A stretch of 7,099 bases of DNA from Streptosporangiaceae bacterium (GCA_030050125.1 JASIJN010000067.1:1-7099), one strand, 5' to 3'; shown: positions 1-5,821, numbered from the stretch's first letter. Program-made: numbers and translations. Notes: generated by a model not told the origin, from the letters alone.

Positions 1-315
1 GGCTGCGCGCGCGTCGGCCGCGGCCGACTGCATGTCGGCCAGCTGGCGGCGCAGTGCCGCGATCTCCACATCGCGCTCGGTCACCGTCCGCGCGACCTTG
101 TTCAGCGCCTCGTCGGTAGCCCGCATGTCGTATCCCCACAGCGCCGCGGGCGGGCGCAGCAGTGCTACGTCGGCGGCGGTCACGATGTCGTTGTCCAGCG
201 GCCGGACATCGGCGGCCGACGGCGCCATCTCCCCGCCGCGGCCCATGGCGACCACGATCAGGGCGCCGAGGATAGCCACGGCCATGACAACCAGCACGAC
301 AAGGAGTACCAACAC
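1..315 (-). CDS. DivIVA-domain membrane-anchored protein, N-terminal part (3' end cut by window edge)
   Basis: This frame is open from a GTG at 315-313 to the window edge and gives 105 residues. Residues 1-24 are almost all V, L, I, A and M and form one membrane anchor, followed by a Gly/Arg-rich turn. Residues 49-75 contain LRPPAALWGYDMRATDEALN, which resembles the N-terminal DivIVA motif (hydrophobic, then GYD, then a D-x-x-L helix). From about residue 76 the sequence has coiled-coil character (ERDVEIAALRRQLADM) and runs off the window. Small anchored DivIVA-like proteins of this kind are common in actinobacteria near LOG and glucosyl-3-phosphoglycerate synthase genes (compare mycobacterial Rv1209). 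A role at the envelope or growth pole is inferred, not shown. The start is uncertain: no Shine-Dalgarno precedes GTG-315, and an in-frame GTG at 402-400 would add 29 residues and overlap the upstream gene by 35 bases. Confidence 0.75.
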   Translation of the reverse strand, partial: MLVLLVVLVVMAVAILGALIVVAMGRGGEMAPSAADVRPLDNDIVTAADVALLRPPAALWGYDMRATDEALNKVARTVTERDVEIAALRRQLADMQSAAADARAA

Positions 316-367
316 ACAAGAATCGTGCCATGCCCGAACCCGAGTTGGGGTGTCCAGAAGGCCCGGA

Positions 368-1168
368 TCATGTGACCGAGCCGCTACCGTCCGATACCTC
401 ACGCTGACGGGCGTCCGATACGTCCTGCTGATGGGCTTCCTTGATGATCTGGATCACTTCGTCGGGATCGTCGGCGATCCGGAACAGCTCGGGGTCGGCG
501 GCGGAGACCTTGCCCTGGGCCAGCAACGTCCCGTGTATCCACGAGGTAAGGCCCGACCAGTAGTCGCTGTCGACCAGGACGATGGGGAACTTGGTGATCT
601 TGCCCGTCTGGACCAGCGTGAGCGCCTCGAACAGCTCGTCCAGGGTGCCGAACCCGCCCGGCAGTACCACGAACGCCTGCGAGTACTTGATGAACACCGT
701 CTTGCGGACGAAGAAGTACCGGAACTCCAGGCCGATGTCGACGTAATCGTTGAGGCCCTGCTCCAGCGGCAGCTCGATGCCCAGCCCGACCGACACGCCG
801 TTGGCGCTCACCGCGCCCCGGTTGGCGGCCTCCATGATCCCGGGGCCGCCCCCGGTGATCACCGCGTAGCCGGCCGCGGCCAGGCCCGCGCCGATCCGCT
901 CGGCGCGCTCGTAGTCGACGCTCCCCGGTGCCGTCCGGGCCGACCCGAACACGGCGACGGCCGGGCCCAGCTCGGACAGCAGCCCGAACCCCTCGACGAA
1001 CTCGGCCTGGATGCGCAGGACCCGCCACGGGTCGGTGTGCACCCAGTCGCTGGGACCGCGCCGGTCGAGCAGCCGCTGGTCGGTGGTGGTCTTCGGGATG
1101 TGCTTGCCGCGCAAGGTCGCTGGTCCCTGGCGGCGCAGGCGACGGTGCGGCTCGGGTTGGGCGTTCAC
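368..1168 (-). CDS. TIGR00730/LOG-family Rossmann-fold protein (putative cytokinin riboside 5'-monophosphate phosphoribohydrolase)
   Basis: The 266-residue protein has the lysine-decarboxylase-like Rossmann fold of the LOG family, whose members release the base from nucleoside 5'-monophosphates. The signatures are clear: FGSAR at residues 74-78, GGGPGIMEAANRGA at 107-120 (nucleotide-binding loop), the FFVRK segment at 152-156, and PGGFGTLDE at 170-178, the family PGGxGTxxE motif with catalytic Glu178. The N-terminal 60 residues (RQGPATLRG, RGPSDWVHTDPWRVLRIQ) are typical of the longer actinobacterial subgroup related to mycobacterial Rv1205. GTG-1168 was chosen because homology begins just after it and a -10-like TACCTT lies eight bases upstream, which fits a leaderless mRNA. 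The longer open frame to 1501 overlaps the divergent gene and is not credible. It likely forms a unit with the DivIVA-like gene downstream. The physiological substrate is not known from sequence. Confidence 0.92.
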   Translation of the reverse strand: MNAQPEPHRRLRRQGPATLRGKHIPKTTTDQRLLDRRGPSDWVHTDPWRVLRIQAEFVEGFGLLSELGPAVAVFGSARTAPGSVDYERAERIGAGLAAAGYAVITGGGPGIMEAANRGAVSANGVSVGLGIELPLEQGLNDYVDIGLEFRYFFVRKTVFIKYSQAFVVLPGGFGTLDELFEALTLVQTGKITKFPIVLVDSDYWSGLTSWIHGTLLAQGKVSAADPELFRIADDPDEVIQIIKEAHQQDVSDARQREVSDGSGSVT

Positions 1169-1176
1169 GATCCCAT

Positions 1177-1182
1177 AAGGTA
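1177..1182 (-). promoter_or_regulatory. Candidate -10 element for the LOG-family gene
   Basis: On the minus strand TACCTT matches the actinobacterial -10 pattern TANNNT. It ends eight bases before the GTG at 1168, so transcription could begin at or next to the start codon. No Shine-Dalgarno sequence is present and no convincing -35 was found. Confidence 0.4.
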
Positions 1183-1183
1183 G

Positions 1184-1196
1184 CTGGCCGGGCCAG
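1184..1196. promoter_or_regulatory. 13-bp palindrome, possible operator
   Basis: CTGGCCGGGCCAG has perfect 6-bp arms around a single central base. It lies directly upstream of the candidate -10 of the leftward LOG-family gene, where a bound repressor would block polymerase. In DNA this rich in G and C such a palindrome can arise by chance, so the assignment is tentative. Confidence 0.2.
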
Positions 1197-1253
1197 TGAC
1201 GCGGACCGGGTGCCGGCCGGCCGTCGCGGCTGTATCGCGCGCCGGGCAGCGGG

Positions 1254-1259
1254 TAACTT
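1254..1259 (+). promoter_or_regulatory. -10 element of a probable leaderless promoter
   Basis: TAACTT fits TANNNT and is followed by six bases (CGGTGT) and then the GTG start at 1266. This is the classic spacing for an actinobacterial leaderless transcript, and the gene has no Shine-Dalgarno. A weak TGTATC lies 17 bases upstream at 1231-1236 as a possible -35. Confidence 0.5.
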
Positions 1260-1265
1260 CGGTGT

Positions 1266-2108
1266 GTGCCCACTACGCGCCGCAGGCGTCGCGGAATCTC
1301 CGGTGTCAGCCTGCTGATCGCGGTGGTTGTGGTTCTTGGGTTGTATGTGGCGTTTCGCAGCGTCGCGCCGCTGTTGCAGGGGAGCGACTGCACCGCGGCG
1401 GGCGACGGCCAGGACATCGCGCTGAACCCCGGGCAGGCCAGCGACGCGGCCACGATCGCGGGCGTCGCGCAGCGGGACGGGCTGCCGCCCAGGGCGGTCA
1501 CCGTGGCCTACGCGGCGGCCCTTCAGGAGTCGAAGCTGGAGAACCTGCCCTACGGGGACCGCGACTCGGTCGGGGTGTTCCAGCAGCGGCCGTCGCAGGG
1601 CTGGGGACCGCGCAGCGATCTGGAAAATCCGGTATACGCGACGTCAAAGTTCTTCGGCGCCCTGGCCAGGATTCCCGGCTATCAGCGGATGCCGATATAT
1701 CAAGCGGCACAGGCGGTACAGCATAGCGCCGACGGATTTGCCTATGAGCCACATCAGGCGGTGGCCGCGAGCCTGACCACCGCCTTCACCGGGCAGGAGC
1801 CGCACGCGGTCTGGTGCTGGTACCGGCCGGAGATCAGCGGAAGGGCCAGGGTCGGAGCCGCCGTCGAGGGGCTGGCGCAGACATTCGGCCCGCAATCGGC
1901 CCGCGCCACGCCCGATCCCGGCCTGATCGTGCAGGTCGGGGGCACTCGGCAGGGCTGGACGATGGCGGCCTGGCTGGTGTCGCACGCCCAGCAGTACCAC
2001 ATCGCTGACGTGCGGTATGCCGGCTACCAATGGACGGCGGCCGACGGCGCCGAAGGATGGGCTCGAACAGTTTCTCCGGCTCCGCCGGGGAGCGTGGAGG
2101 TTGGCTGA
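1266..2108 (+). CDS. Membrane-anchored extracellular protein with lysozyme/transglycosylase-like fold (often labelled 'heavy metal transporter')
   Basis: The protein has 280 residues. An Arg-rich cytoplasmic tip (residues 5-9) is followed by one hydrophobic segment (about 13-30), giving an uncleaved signal anchor, with the remaining 250 residues outside the cell. Residues 80-125 contain ALQESKLENLPYGDRDS and VGVFQQRPSQGWG, followed by QAAQAVQHSADGFAY at 146-160. This series resembles the lysozyme-like (SLT-type) domain of actinobacterial peptidoglycan hydrolases, with Glu88 in the position of the catalytic acid. Cys42 and Cys184 are the only cysteines and could form a disulfide. I see no metal-binding motif, and a single membrane segment cannot form a transporter, so the usual database name seems wrong. 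The C-terminal 80 residues resemble nothing I can name. The start is supported by the leaderless -10. Enzymatic activity is inferred from the fold pattern only. Confidence 0.85.
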   Translation: MPTTRRRRRGISGVSLLIAVVVVLGLYVAFRSVAPLLQGSDCTAAGDGQDIALNPGQASDAATIAGVAQRDGLPPRAVTVAYAAALQESKLENLPYGDRDSVGVFQQRPSQGWGPRSDLENPVYATSKFFGALARIPGYQRMPIYQAAQAVQHSADGFAYEPHQAVAASLTTAFTGQEPHAVWCWYRPEISGRARVGAAVEGLAQTFGPQSARATPDPGLIVQVGGTRQGWTMAAWLVSHAQQYHIADVRYAGYQWTAADGAEGWARTVSPAPPGSVEVG

Positions 2109-2114
2109 TAGCCT
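2109..2114 (+). promoter_or_regulatory. Candidate -10 element for fdxA-dapC
   Basis: TAGCCT fits TANNNT and begins one base after the stop of the upstream gene. It would start a leader of about 25-28 bases carrying the fdxA ribosome binding site. No -35 match was seen, and read-through from the upstream gene is also possible. Confidence 0.35.
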
Positions 2115-2133
2115 GCGATCCGTGGGGACGGAA

Positions 2134-2139
2134 AAGGAG
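2134..2139 (+). promoter_or_regulatory. Ribosome binding site of fdxA
   Basis: AAGGAG lies eight bases before the GTG at 2148 and fixes that codon as the fdxA start. Confidence 0.75.
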
Positions 2140-2147
2140 CAAGTAAC

Positions 2148-2468
2148 GTGACGTACATCATCACCCAGTCCTGCGTTGATTTGTTGGACAAGACATGCAT
2201 CGAGGAGTGTCCCGTAGATTGCATCTACGAGGGCGAGCGCATGCTGTACATCCACCCGGACGAGTGCGTCGACTGCGGCGCCTGTGAGCCGGTCTGCCCG
2301 GTCGAAGCGATCTACTACGAAGACGACGTGCCCGCCCAGTGGAAGGACTTCTACCGGGCCAACGTCGACTTCTTCGAGGACATCGGGTCGCCGGGCGGTG
2401 CGTCCAAGGTCGGCAAGATCCATAAGGATCATCCGCTGGTGGCGGCGCTGCCGCCGCAGCCGCACTGA
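2148..2468 (+). CDS. fdxA: Seven-iron ferredoxin, [3Fe-4S][4Fe-4S]
   Basis: This is a 106-residue soluble electron carrier of the 7Fe type. By comparison with Azotobacter ferredoxin I, Cys9, Cys17 and Cys50 should hold the [3Fe-4S] cluster and Cys21, Cys40, Cys43 and Cys46 the [4Fe-4S] cluster. Cys25 corresponds to the free cysteine next to the cluster in that protein. The motifs [14 protein letters not shown] and [16 protein letters not shown] are unbroken, and the C-terminal extension containing DVPAQWKDF is the standard actinobacterial form. Length is normal for the family. It starts with GTG behind a good AAGGAG. dapC follows 26 bases after the stop, the order seen in many actinobacteria (mycobacterial fdxC-dapC), so they are probably co-transcribed. 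The redox partner is not evident from the window. Confidence 0.97.
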   Translation: MTYIITQSCVDLLDKTCIEECPVDCIYEGERMLYIHPDECVDCGACEPVCPVEAIYYEDDVPAQWKDFYRANVDFFEDIGSPGGASKVGKIHKDHPLVAALPPQPH

Positions 2469-2494
2469 TCTTGGCCGCTGACCGGGGGACCCGG

Positions 2495-3598
2495 GTGCCG
2501 ACTCTCGCTGCCCGCCTGCCCCGGTTTCCCTGGGACGTGCTGGCGCCGCACAAGGCCACGGCGCTCGCTCACCCCGGCGGCATCGTCGACCTGTCGGTCG
2601 GGACGCCGGTGGATCCCGTTCCTGCCACGGCGCGCGAGGCGCTGGCGGCTGCGTCGGATGCCCACGGCTACCCGGCGACCGCCGGCACTCGCGCGCTCCG
2701 GCAGGCGGCGGCAGACTGGCTGGCGCGCCGGCACGGGGTCAGCGTCGACCCCGAGGCCGTGCTCCCGGTCATCGGGACCAAGGAACTGATCGCGGGCCTG
2801 CCCACGCTGCTCGGCTGCGGCCCGGGCGACGTGGTCGTGTACCCCGAGCTCGCCTACCCCACCTATGACGTCGGCGCGCGGCTGGCCGGGGCCAGGCCGG
2901 TGGCCGCGGACGGGGTCGTGTCGATCGGCCCCGGCCCGGCGGCGCTGTGGTGGCTGAACTCGCCGTCCAACCCGACGGGCCAGGTGCTGCCCGCCGGGCA
3001 CCTGCGCAAGGTCGTGGGGTGGGCCCGCGAGCGCGGCACCCTGGTCGCGTCGGACGAGTGCTACATCGAGCTGGGCTGGGAGGACCAGCCGGTCTCGGTG
3101 CTGCACCCGGACGCCTGCGGCGGGTCGCACGCGGGCCTGCTCGCGGTGCACTCGCTGTCGAAGCGCTCCAACATGGCCGGATACCGGGCCGGGTTCGTGA
3201 CCGGCGACCCCGCGCTCGTCGCCGAACTGCTCGAGATCCGCAAGCACGCCGGGATGATCGTGCCCGGGCCGGTCCAGGCGGCGGTCGCGGCCGCGCTGAA
3301 CGACGACGCCCACGCCGACGCGCAGAAGGCCCGCTACGCCGCGCGCCGGGACGTGCTCCGCCCGGCCCTGGAGGCGGCAGGCTGGGCCGTGGAGCACTCC
3401 CGCGCCGGGCTCTACCTGTGGGCCGCGCACCCCGAGCGCGACGGCTGGGAGTCGGTGGCCCTGCTGGCCGAGGCCGGGATCCTGGTCGCGCCCGGCTCGT
3501 TCTACGGCGCATCGGGCGGCCGGCATATCCGGGTGGCGCTCACCGCCACCGACGAGCGGATCGCCGCCGCGGCCGCCCGCCTGTCCGCTCTGGCCTGA
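2495..3598 (+). CDS. dapC: Succinyldiaminopimelate transaminase
   Basis: This is a 367-residue fold-type I PLP enzyme. It should transfer the amino group of glutamate to N-succinyl-2-amino-6-oxopimelate in the succinylase route to meso-diaminopimelate, for lysine and peptidoglycan. The opening LPRFPWDVLAPHKATALAHP followed by DLSVGTPVDPVP is diagnostic of actinobacterial DapC. PLP-site residues are present: Asn159 in SNPTG, Asp187 and Tyr190 in SDECY, the Schiff-base Lys223 in SLSKRSNMAGYRAGF, and carboxylate-binding Arg346 near the C-terminus. GTG-2495 is preferred because GGGGGA lies five bases upstream and homology starts right after it. An in-frame TTG at 2471 would add eight residues but has no ribosome binding site. 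It follows fdxA closely and probably shares its transcript. Confidence 0.95.
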   Translation: MPTLAARLPRFPWDVLAPHKATALAHPGGIVDLSVGTPVDPVPATAREALAAASDAHGYPATAGTRALRQAAADWLARRHGVSVDPEAVLPVIGTKELIAGLPTLLGCGPGDVVVYPELAYPTYDVGARLAGARPVAADGVVSIGPGPAALWWLNSPSNPTGQVLPAGHLRKVVGWARERGTLVASDECYIELGWEDQPVSVLHPDACGGSHAGLLAVHSLSKRSNMAGYRAGFVTGDPALVAELLEIRKHAGMIVPGPVQAAVAAALNDDAHADAQKARYAARRDVLRPALEAAGWAVEHSRAGLYLWAAHPERDGWESVALLAEAGILVAPGSFYGASGGRHIRVALTATDERIAAAAARLSALA

Positions 3599-3601
3599 CG
3601 T

Positions 3602-3614
3602 CGGCCTCCGGCCG
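3602..3614 (+). terminator. Short GC hairpin after dapC, possible terminator
   Basis: CGGCC-TCC-GGCCG forms a perfect 5-bp stem with a 3-base loop, starting four bases after the dapC stop. There is no U-tract, as is common in actinobacteria. It sits before a separate promoter for the next gene, which fits an operon boundary, but the stem is short. Confidence 0.25.
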
Positions 3615-3645
3615 CGCCGGGACGCCTGCGGACCCGCCGCTTTCG

Positions 3646-3651
3646 TAGGCT
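3646..3651 (+). promoter_or_regulatory. -10 element of a probable leaderless promoter
   Basis: TAGGCT fits TANNNT and is followed by exactly six bases (GGGCGG) and then the GTG at 3658. This is leaderless spacing. The GGGCGG directly abutting the start codon is too close to act as a Shine-Dalgarno. The gene therefore appears to have its own promoter apart from fdxA-dapC. Confidence 0.5.
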
Positions 3652-3657
3652 GGGCGG

Positions 3658-4806
3658 GTGTTCCAGCTCTATGACACGCGGACCCGGCAGGTCGCTCCGA
3701 TCCGGCCCGCCCGCGGTCGCACGCTGCGCATGTACACCTGCGGCCCGGCCGTGCAGCGGCCCGCGCACGTCGGCAGCCTGCGCTCCTGCCTGCTCGCCGA
3801 CCTGATCCGGCGCAACGCCGAGCACCGGCACCAGCTGACGGTCCTGGCCTGCCAGAACATCACCGACCCGGGGCATCTCGCCGACGGCCGCGCGCCCGGC
3901 AGGTCCTACGAGAGCGCGTTCCTGGCCGACAGCTCCGCGCTCAACCTCCGGCCGGCCGAGAACCTGCCCCGCGCGTCCGACGGCGTGGGCCCGGTGATCG
4001 CCATGATCTCCCGCCTGATCGAGGCCGGGCACGCGAACCCGGGCGCCGACGGGTCGGTGTACTTCGACGTCCGGTCCTTCCCCGGCTATGGCGAGCTGTC
4101 CGGGCACCGGTCCGGCGAAGACTGGGCGCTGTGGACAGCGGCCGTCCCCGGTCAGGAGCTGACCTGGCCCGCGCCGTGGGGGCCCGGCTCTCCCGGCTGG
4201 CACACGGAGTGCTCGGCGCTGTCCCTGCACTACCTCGGCGATGTCATCGACGTCCAGACCGGCGGCATCGACCTGCGCTTCCCGCACCACGAGGACGAGC
4301 GGGCCCAGTCGAACTCGGTGACCGGCCACGAGGTGGTGCGGCACTGGGCGCACGGCGAGCACCTGCTGTTCGACGGGCGCGAGATGGCCGACTCCGCCGG
4401 CAACGTCGTGTTCCTGTCCGACCTCGGCGATCGCGGCCTTGACCCGCTGGGGCTGCGCCTGGCCTTCCTGGAGCACCGCTACCGGGAGCGGATGAACCTC
4501 ACCTGGGACGCCCTGCACGCCGCGGACCGGACGCTGCGCCGCTGGCGGGAGCAGACGGCGGACTGGGCGAACTCGCCGAGCAAGCCCATGTGCGCGGAGG
4601 TGACCGGCCGGATCGCGGCGGCCTTCGACGACGACCTGGACACGCCTGCGGCGCTGCGGGCGCTGCGCTGGCTGGAGAACGACCCCGGGATCCCGCCGGG
4701 CTCGAAGTTCGAGACGTTCGCCTATGCCGATCAGCTGCTCGGCCTGGATCTGGCCCGCGACGTGGGCCGGGCCCCGGTCCGCAGGCCACCGCCGGACGGC
4801 GCATAA
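3658..4806 (+). CDS. Degenerate, shortened cysteinyl-tRNA synthetase paralogue
   Basis: The 382-residue protein is clearly derived from class Ia CysRS: LYDTRTRQV at 4-12, MYTCGPAVQRPAHVGSLRS at 25-43, QNITD at 66-70, GSVYFDVRSFPGYGELSG at 132-149, PGWHTECSA at 179-187, GGIDLRFPHHEDERAQS at 202-218. The zinc ligands known from E. coli CysRS are all present (Cys28, Cys185, His210, Glu214), as are pocket residues Thr69, Trp181 and Asp205. ATP-site signatures are damaged: HIGH reads HVGS (37-40) and KMSKS reads EMADS (242-246), losing both lysines. His224 of E. coli CysRS is replaced by Gln200, which to my recollection is the residue found in mycothiol ligase MshC. About 20 residues are missing after NITDPGHLADG and again before the DWALW segment at 155-159. 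The C-terminal CysRS region with its KDWxxAD and GIxxxDT motifs is absent (usual length is about 460). Ordinary tRNA charging is therefore unlikely. The frame is intact with normal high-GC codon use. Confidence 0.85.
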   Translation: MFQLYDTRTRQVAPIRPARGRTLRMYTCGPAVQRPAHVGSLRSCLLADLIRRNAEHRHQLTVLACQNITDPGHLADGRAPGRSYESAFLADSSALNLRPAENLPRASDGVGPVIAMISRLIEAGHANPGADGSVYFDVRSFPGYGELSGHRSGEDWALWTAAVPGQELTWPAPWGPGSPGWHTECSALSLHYLGDVIDVQTGGIDLRFPHHEDERAQSNSVTGHEVVRHWAHGEHLLFDGREMADSAGNVVFLSDLGDRGLDPLGLRLAFLEHRYRERMNLTWDALHAADRTLRRWREQTADWANSPSKPMCAEVTGRIAAAFDDDLDTPAALRALRWLENDPGIPPGSKFETFAYADQLLGLDLARDVGRAPVRRPPPDGA

Positions 4807-4820
4807 CCCTGTGCCGGAGC

Positions 4821-4885
4821 GTGCAATGATTCACCATTTTGAACGCTTACGACGCAACGAATCGTGGTAACCGAGCATGATATGC
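4821..4885. promoter_or_regulatory. Low-GC intergenic segment with short palindromes, candidate control region of the arginine operon
   Basis: Between the CysRS-like gene and the arginine operon, this 65-base stretch is about 46% GC (30 of 65 counted) in otherwise very GC-rich DNA. It contains three small inverted repeats: TTCA(6)TGAA at 4830-4843, ACGA-A-TCGT at 4857-4865, and GCAT-GAT-ATGC at 4875-4885. A contrast in base composition with dyads upstream of a catabolic operon suggests regulator binding. The related mycobacterial pair lies next to an Lrp/AsnC regulator, but no regulator gene is visible here. Confidence 0.35.
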
Positions 4886-4912
4886 GGGGATGCGGCGCCG
4901 TGCCCGCCCTCT

Positions 4913-4918
4913 TACGCT
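4913..4918 (+). promoter_or_regulatory. Candidate -10 element of the arginine operon
   Basis: TACGCT fits TANNNT and would give a leader of roughly 30 bases that carries the GAGGAG ribosome binding site. No -35 match is seen upstream, which could mean activator dependence. Confidence 0.35.
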
Positions 4919-4944
4919 GGAAATCCGCCGAGATCACCCAGCCC

Positions 4945-4950
4945 GAGGAG
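4945..4950 (+). promoter_or_regulatory. Ribosome binding site deciding the start at 4955
   Basis: GAGGAG lies four bases before the ATG at 4955. The in-frame ATG at 4877 has no such site, so the shorter protein is favoured. Confidence 0.7.
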
Positions 4951-4954
4951 CCGC

Positions 4955-5821
4955 ATGACCGAGACCCCTCGCCCGGGGCGCGCCCGCGCCGCGACCGCCA
5001 GGACCTACCTGATGTGCCCGCCCGAGTACTTCACGGTCGAATACGCGATCAATCCGTGGATGGACCCGGACCGCCCGGCCGATGCCGTTCTCGCCCTGCG
5101 CCAGTGGCAGTGCCTGAGGGACGCGTTCCTGCGCCTGGGCCATACCGTGCACACCATCGATCCGCTGCCCGGCCTGCCGGACATGGTGTTCGCGGCCAAC
5201 GGCGCGACCGTGATCGGCGGCAAGGTCCTTGGCGCGCGCTTCCGTTACCCGCAGCGGGCGGCGGAGGGCGCCGCGTACCTCGGCTGGTTCGCCGAGAGCG
5301 GCTACCAGACCACCGAGCCGCCGCTGGTGAACGAGGGCCAGGGCGACATCGTCTTCGACGGCCGGGCGATCCTGGCCGGCCACGGCTTTCGCACCGACGA
5401 GAGCATCGTGCCCCAGCTCGAGGCGCTCTACGGCCTGCCGGTGCTCAGCCTCCGGCTGGTCGACCCGCGCTTCTACCACCTGGATACCGCGCTGTGCGTG
5501 CTGGACGCCAACACCGCCGCCTACTACCCGGCAGCGTTCGACGATTCCAGTCGTGCGGCCCTGACCAGCCACTTCACCGAGCTGATCGAGGCCAAGGACG
5601 AGGATGCCGAGGTGCTGGGCCTGAACGCGGTCAGCGACGGCCGGCACGTGGTGATGGCCGAGCAGGCCGCCGGCCTGGCCACCAGCCTCGCGGAGAAGGG
5701 CTTCGAGCCGGTGCGGGTCGACATGTCAGAATTCCTCAAGGCGGGAGGTGGTCCGAAGTGCTGCACGCTCGAATTCCATGCGGGTGCGCCCGGCCCCTCC
5801 GAAACCGATCAACTTTGCTGA
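4955..5821 (+). CDS. Guanidine-group-modifying enzyme, DDAH/arginine dihydrolase (ArgZ/AgrE-like) family
   Basis: This is a 288-residue cytosolic enzyme of the amidinotransferase/deiminase fold. Motifs in order: YFTVEYAINPWMDP at 25-38, LPDMVFAAN at 74-82, EGQGDIVFDG at 127-136, GFRTDES at 144-150, LVDPRFYHLDT at 168-177 with catalytic His175, and EFLKAGGGPKCCTLE at 259-273 with the nucleophilic cysteine, most likely Cys269. Databases often call it dimethylargininase. The motifs EYAINPWM, PDMVFxAN and SEFLKAGGxxKC more closely recall the N-terminal domain of cyanobacterial ArgZ/AgrE, which turns arginine into ornithine, ammonia and CO2. That reading suits its neighbour, since rocD consumes ornithine and begins 43 bases after this gene. 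Citrulline from arginine or dimethylarginine remains a possible product. Mycobacterial Rv2323c with rocD is the same arrangement. The last 15 or so residues are an unconserved-looking tail. Confidence 0.88.
   Translation: MTETPRPGRARAATARTYLMCPPEYFTVEYAINPWMDPDRPADAVLALRQWQCLRDAFLRLGHTVHTIDPLPGLPDMVFAANGATVIGGKVLGARFRYPQRAAEGAAYLGWFAESGYQTTEPPLVNEGQGDIVFDGRAILAGHGFRTDESIVPQLEALYGLPVLSLRLVDPRFYHLDTALCVLDANTAAYYPAAFDDSSRAALTSHFTELIEAKDEDAEVLGLNAVSDGRHVVMAEQAAGLATSLAEKGFEPVRVDMSEFLKAGGGPKCCTLEFHAGAPGPSETDQLC

Noticed and set aside
32..1183. Long plus-strand open frame (383 codons)
   Set aside because: It is antisense to the LOG-family and DivIVA-like genes, is low-complexity in the manner of GC-rich shadow frames, and matches no family.
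368..1501. Extended LOG-gene start at 1501
   Set aside because: The extra 111 codons overlap the divergent gene at 1266 and have no family similarity. Homology begins just after GTG-1168.
1266..2108. Heavy-metal transporter assignment
   Set aside because: There is one membrane segment only, no metal-binding motif and just two cysteines. The lysozyme-like motifs explain the sequence better.
2429..3526. Long minus-strand open frame opposite dapC
   Set aside because: It is the antisense shadow of a gene with full PLP-enzyme motifs. Its composition is Arg/Gly/Ala/Pro-rich and it shows no domain.
3502..4518. Minus-strand open frame opposite the CysRS-like gene
   Set aside because: The opposite strand carries clear CysRS motifs over the same bases, and this frame shows no recognisable protein.
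4797..4816. Hairpin at the end of the CysRS-like gene
   Set aside because: It is a 7-bp stem with one G-U pair around TAACCC, overlaps the stop codon and has no U-tract. It is too weak to call a terminator.
4877..4954. Upstream ATG extension of the arginine-processing enzyme
   Set aside because: It has no ribosome binding site, the added residues look like translated leader, and ATG-4955 has GAGGAG in front.
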